Positions 61,302 to 64,000 of a stretch of DNA of 64,000 nt are shown one piece after another; position 1 is the stretch's first letter, and each line of letters starts with the position of its first letter. Made by a program: the position numbers and the translations under genes. This DNA comes from Phytophthora colocasiae (Eukaryota > Oomycota > Peronosporomycetes > Peronosporales > Peronosporaceae), in contig JAGKQI010000005.1 in assembly GCA_018806915.1 (NCBI GenBank), positions 1 to 64,000 on the forward strand. The letters are read 5' to 3'. The notes below the pieces were generated by a model that saw only the letters and a program-made list of their open reading frames with translations, was not told the DNA's origin and searched no databases.

Positions 61302-61626
61302 TGTCGCAATAAGTCGTCACTTATTGTGTAGACGGTAGCACTAGCAGAGGAGTAATGTAGTTGAAGACTCAGGCAAGCTTGCCGTCGACGTTAACAATCA
61401 ACTAGTTGTTCTTGAACAAGGTAAATTGAGATCTGATTGTTTTGCAGTTATCTGTTCTCCTAACTTACTTGTCGAACATGAAAAACGCAATGGTAAATCA
61501 CAGCTGGAAGCAGCACGACAGCAATCTGCTGAGCACGACTGCGTAGCAATCTTGGCTTCTTGCTTCGCAGTCCGCTAGTAGTAGCTTCGACGCTCTTCAG
61601 CTGTTCATCGAGAAGTTATCGTGACA
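61302..61626 (-). repeat. 3' LTR of the chromodomain element
   Basis: 325 bp, beginning TGTCACGATAAC and ending TTATTGCGACA on the minus strand (TG...CA). It is preceded by the purine tract GAGGGAGGGAA (61627-61637 on the plus strand as its complement). Confidence 0.85.
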
Positions 61627-63172
61627 TTCCCTCCCTCGAACGAAGGCCTCCCGTGCGTTGATGGTATCGCTGTATGAGACCTTCAATGGTTTGCAGGTTG
61701 GAAGCTGGTTCCCATGTCGTTTTGGACTGACCGAGCCATTTTACTTCGTAAAGGGTCTGTCGGCGTGACGCCTTGTGGTTGATGATGTCTTCGACAAGCT
61801 CGCCTTCAGTTCCATCATGGAGTCGAACCTTAAAAATTCGCTGATTCGCACGGCGATTTTCAGCAGCGATGTAAGGTTTCAGCATGCTGGTGTGGAAAAC
61901 CGGGTGCATTCGAATAGCTGGTGGTAGCTTGAGCTGGTAGTAGCCTCGGCCAATGCACTTGGAAACCGTAAACGGTCCTACCCATCGCGCACCAAGTTTC
62001 TTCTTCGTCGTACCCATGTCCTTAGCTGACAAGTTTTCGCCACAAAGTAAAACTTCAGCACCGACTTGGAACGTTTGGGCACGTCGGTTTTTGTTGAAAA
62101 GGTCTGCCATCCGTTCTTGAGAAGCAGCAATACATCGTCGAGCTTTTGCGAGCAAGTCAGCCTGCTGAAGTAGGAATTCCGAATGCTTCGTTGTGCGAGA
62201 TGGCTGGTCTGGTAGATTCAACGTTGCCGGTGTACTTGGAATGTATCCGATGTCAGCCTCGAAAGGCAACATTTGGATCGCCGCTTGAAATCGCGCGTTG
62301 TACGCAAATTCTGCTAGCGAAAGATGTTCATCCCAGTCATTCGAATCGGCGTTGGAAAATGCTCGTAGGTAGTTTTCCAGCGTTTGGTTCAGTCGCTCGG
62401 TAACACCGTCTCCTTGAGGACGAAAAGAAGTTGTTAGCTTCTGCTCCACCTTCAGCAGTTCGCAGAGCTTGGTCCAGAACGATGAGGTAAACTTCGAGTC
62501 ACGGTCGGAGAGAACAACACTCGGTAAGCCGTGGAGTCGAAAGATCTCTTGCTGGTAGTGTCTTGCAACATCTTGAGCATTGTCAGTCACCTTCCCCGGT
62601 ACAAAGTGAGCCCTCTTCGTAAGTTGGTCGATCACAACCATGACGCTATTGTATCCTCGAGACGTAAGCGGTAACTGAACGATGAAATCCATGGCAATGT
62701 GAGTCCATCGTTTCGTTGGAATTGCATGGCTGTTGAGGAGGCCTGGCGGTTTTTCGTTGCGTGATTTGATACGAACGCAGATTTCGCAGCCTTTCACGTA
62801 TTTTGTGACGTCGCGGATCATCCGTGGCCAGTAGTAGTGCTCTTCGACAAGACGAGCTGTGCGATCAATGCCGGGATGCCCATATACAGGGCTGTCGTGA
62901 AATTCCTCCAGGACATGATCAAGGAGTTCCTTGACACGAGGAAGCACGAGTCGCAGCCGATCGTCGTGGCCGCCTCGATAGTACAGACGTCCTTCGTGCA
63001 GTGAGTAGCGTTCGAATTGTCGAGGCGCAGCTGGAAGTGGTTCTTTGCTGGCTTGGTGCGGTACTGCCGTGTCTAATAGCCGCAACAATGCTGTGGTTGT
63101 CGGGTCTTCCCCATACCGCTTCATGGCCTCGGCGACGGTAGACGATAATGCGTCGTTGACTCTTGCGCGCAC
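61616..63172 (-). CDS. Integrase and chromodomain part of the Ty3/Gypsy polyprotein
   Basis: In order: zinc-binding HHCC (HDSPVYGHPGIDRTARL, HYYWPRMIRDVTKYVKGC, CVRIK), DDE core (HIAMDFIVQLPLTSRGYNSV, VVLSDRDSKFTSSFW, FRPQGDGVTERLNQTLENYLR), the GPF-type module (LGARWVGPFTVSKCIGRGYYQL) and a chromodomain (VEDIINHKASRRQTLYEVKW, TTWEPASNL). The stop is 11 bp inside the LTR. The frame upstream is joined to the RNase H part through a single-base shift. Confidence 0.92.
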   Translation of the reverse strand: MRARVNDALSSTVAEAMKRYGEDPTTTALLRLLDTAVPHQASKEPLPAAPRQFERYSLHEGRLYYRGGHDDRLRLVLPRVKELLDHVLEEFHDSPVYGHPGIDRTARLVEEHYYWPRMIRDVTKYVKGCEICVRIKSRNEKPPGLLNSHAIPTKRWTHIAMDFIVQLPLTSRGYNSVMVVIDQLTKRAHFVPGKVTDNAQDVARHYQQEIFRLHGLPSVVLSDRDSKFTSSFWTKLCELLKVEQKLTTSFRPQGDGVTERLNQTLENYLRAFSNADSNDWDEHLSLAEFAYNARFQAAIQMLPFEADIGYIPSTPATLNLPDQPSRTTKHSEFLLQQADLLAKARRCIAASQERMADLFNKNRRAQTFQVGAEVLLCGENLSAKDMGTTKKKLGARWVGPFTVSKCIGRGYYQLKLPPAIRMHPVFHTSMLKPYIAAENRRANQRIFKVRLHDGTEGELVEDIINHKASRRQTLYEVKWLGQSKTTWEPASNLQTIEGLIQRYHQRTGGLRSREGMSR

Positions 63173-63186
63173 TCGGCTTCGCGTTG

Positions 63187-63980
63187 CTATCGCCGCCAGA
63201 GTAATGGGTTCGGCTTGTTTCGTCGGTAAGAAGTCGGGTCGGCGCGATATGCCGTCAGCAATTTCGTTTGGTTTCCTTGAATGTAGCGAATCTCAAAACG
63301 GTACTCAGCTAATTCATCATACCATCGAGCGATCCGTCGCGAAATTGTTTTCTGCTTGAAGACTGTTTCCAGGCTCTTGTGATCCGTCTCGACAATAAAT
63401 GGTCGGTCCAGCAGGTAAACACGCCAAGTGCGCAGACCAAACAAAATCGCCAACAGTTCCTTCTCGCGGATAGAGTAGTTCACTTCTGCAGCTTTGAATT
63501 TGCGGCCAGCAAACGCTACGGGTCGCTCAACAGCTTTGCCATCTCTGGTCTCCTTCTGGAACAGTACACCACCCATCGCGAAATCGGATGCGTCCATGCG
63601 AATGAAAAAGTCCTTAGTGAAATCGGCGATCGCTAAGACGGGGTCTGCCCAACGCGTGGCTTCAACTGCTCAAAGTGATGCCGCAAAGAGGATGTCCAAG
63701 TCAACCTGTGTGCTTTTGACTTAAGCATGTTGAACAGCGGGCCAGCATCTTCTGCAAATCCAGCACAAAATCGTTGGACGTACGCTGCAGTCCCGAGGAA
63801 CGATTGCAGATCGTGTCTAGTCGATGGTAGTGGCCAGCTTTGTAGGACCTCGACTTTGTTTGGGTTGATTTGCACGCCTTCTCGACCCACGATGTCTCCC
63901 AAGCAAGGAATTGATTCCGCACAGAACACGCATTTGCTCAACTTGACGAAGAACTTGTGCTGGTGTAGTCGAGCAAACAC
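63187..63980 (-). CDS. RT C-terminus and RNase H part of the Ty3/Gypsy polyprotein
   Basis: The RT thumb (KLSKCVFCAESIPCLGDIVG, VLQSWPLPSTRHDLQSFLGTA) and the RNase H (FIRMDASDFAMGGVLFQ, REKELLAILFGLRTWRVYLL, VETDHKSLETVF, ARWYDELAEYRFEIRY) are clear. Single-base frame changes lie at about 63635-63655 and 63250-63262; in the neighbouring frame the second region reads the canonical ADGISRRPD. The RT active site is beyond the window. Confidence 0.85.
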
Positions 63981-64000
63981 ACGATCCAGAGCGTTGAGGT

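Larger units (their letters stand above)
61302..64000 (-). mobile_element. Chromodomain-type Ty3/Gypsy element, runs off window
   Basis: On the minus strand the element reads RT, RNase H, integrase, chromodomain, polypurine tract and 3' LTR. Its far end lies outside the window. The expected 5-bp target duplication next to the LTR would be GCCTT (61297-61301). Confidence 0.9.

Overview
The window looks like nuclear DNA of an oomycete of the Phytophthora type. Protein-coding genes are dense and lie on both strands. Most introns are short GT-AG introns of about 50-80 nt. One start region carries the oomycete Inr-FPR promoter motif. The gene content also fits: secreted GH30 and GH114 enzymes, YHS-Ctr copper transporters, and Ty3/Gypsy and hAT transposons. 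No rRNA, tRNA or CRISPR array was seen. The species assignment is an inference.

Layout. 1-8.3 kb: CHID1-like GH18 protein, a bifunctional trehalose-6-phosphate synthase/phosphatase, an NRAMP metal transporter, and ERCC1. 8.7-11.7 kb: a divergent pair of Ctr copper transporters with extracellular YHS-like domains, one also fused to an HMA domain. 11.9-28.3 kb: a four-LysM protein without signal peptide, a large acidic membrane protein, a MICAL-like monooxygenase followed by its decayed tandem copy, a RING protein, a gene with a GC-AG intron, and S-adenosylmethionine synthetase. 29.7-38.5 kb: a GSTCD-type methyltransferase, RMI1, a four-TM protein, a CaMK-type kinase with a lipidation micro-exon, a shugoshin-like protein, and a possible PAXX/XRCC4-like head joined to a piggyBac-type zinc finger. 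38.5-40.5 kb: wreckage made of an ankyrin fragment, a GH30 relic and an inverted pair of Uma2-like nuclease sequences. 40.9-58.8 kb: five GH30 (glucocerebrosidase family) genes. The array is interrupted by a secreted YHS/Met-rich protein, a complete Ty3/Gypsy element and, inside one GH30 gene, a hAT element. 58.9-64 kb: a chromate-type transporter and a GH114 gene cut by a chromodomain Ty3/Gypsy element that runs off the window.

How the parts fit. The strongest functional theme is metal handling: three related YHS copper proteins plus NRAMP and a CHR transporter. The second theme is secreted carbohydrate or glycolipid hydrolysis by the GH30 cluster. The third is genome maintenance (ERCC1, RMI1, shugoshin, possibly a PAXX-like protein). 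The right half is being reshaped by recent insertions whose target-site duplications can be read directly. Several conserved genes contain short out-of-frame stretches made by paired single-base indels, so consensus errors should be excluded before any gene is called broken.
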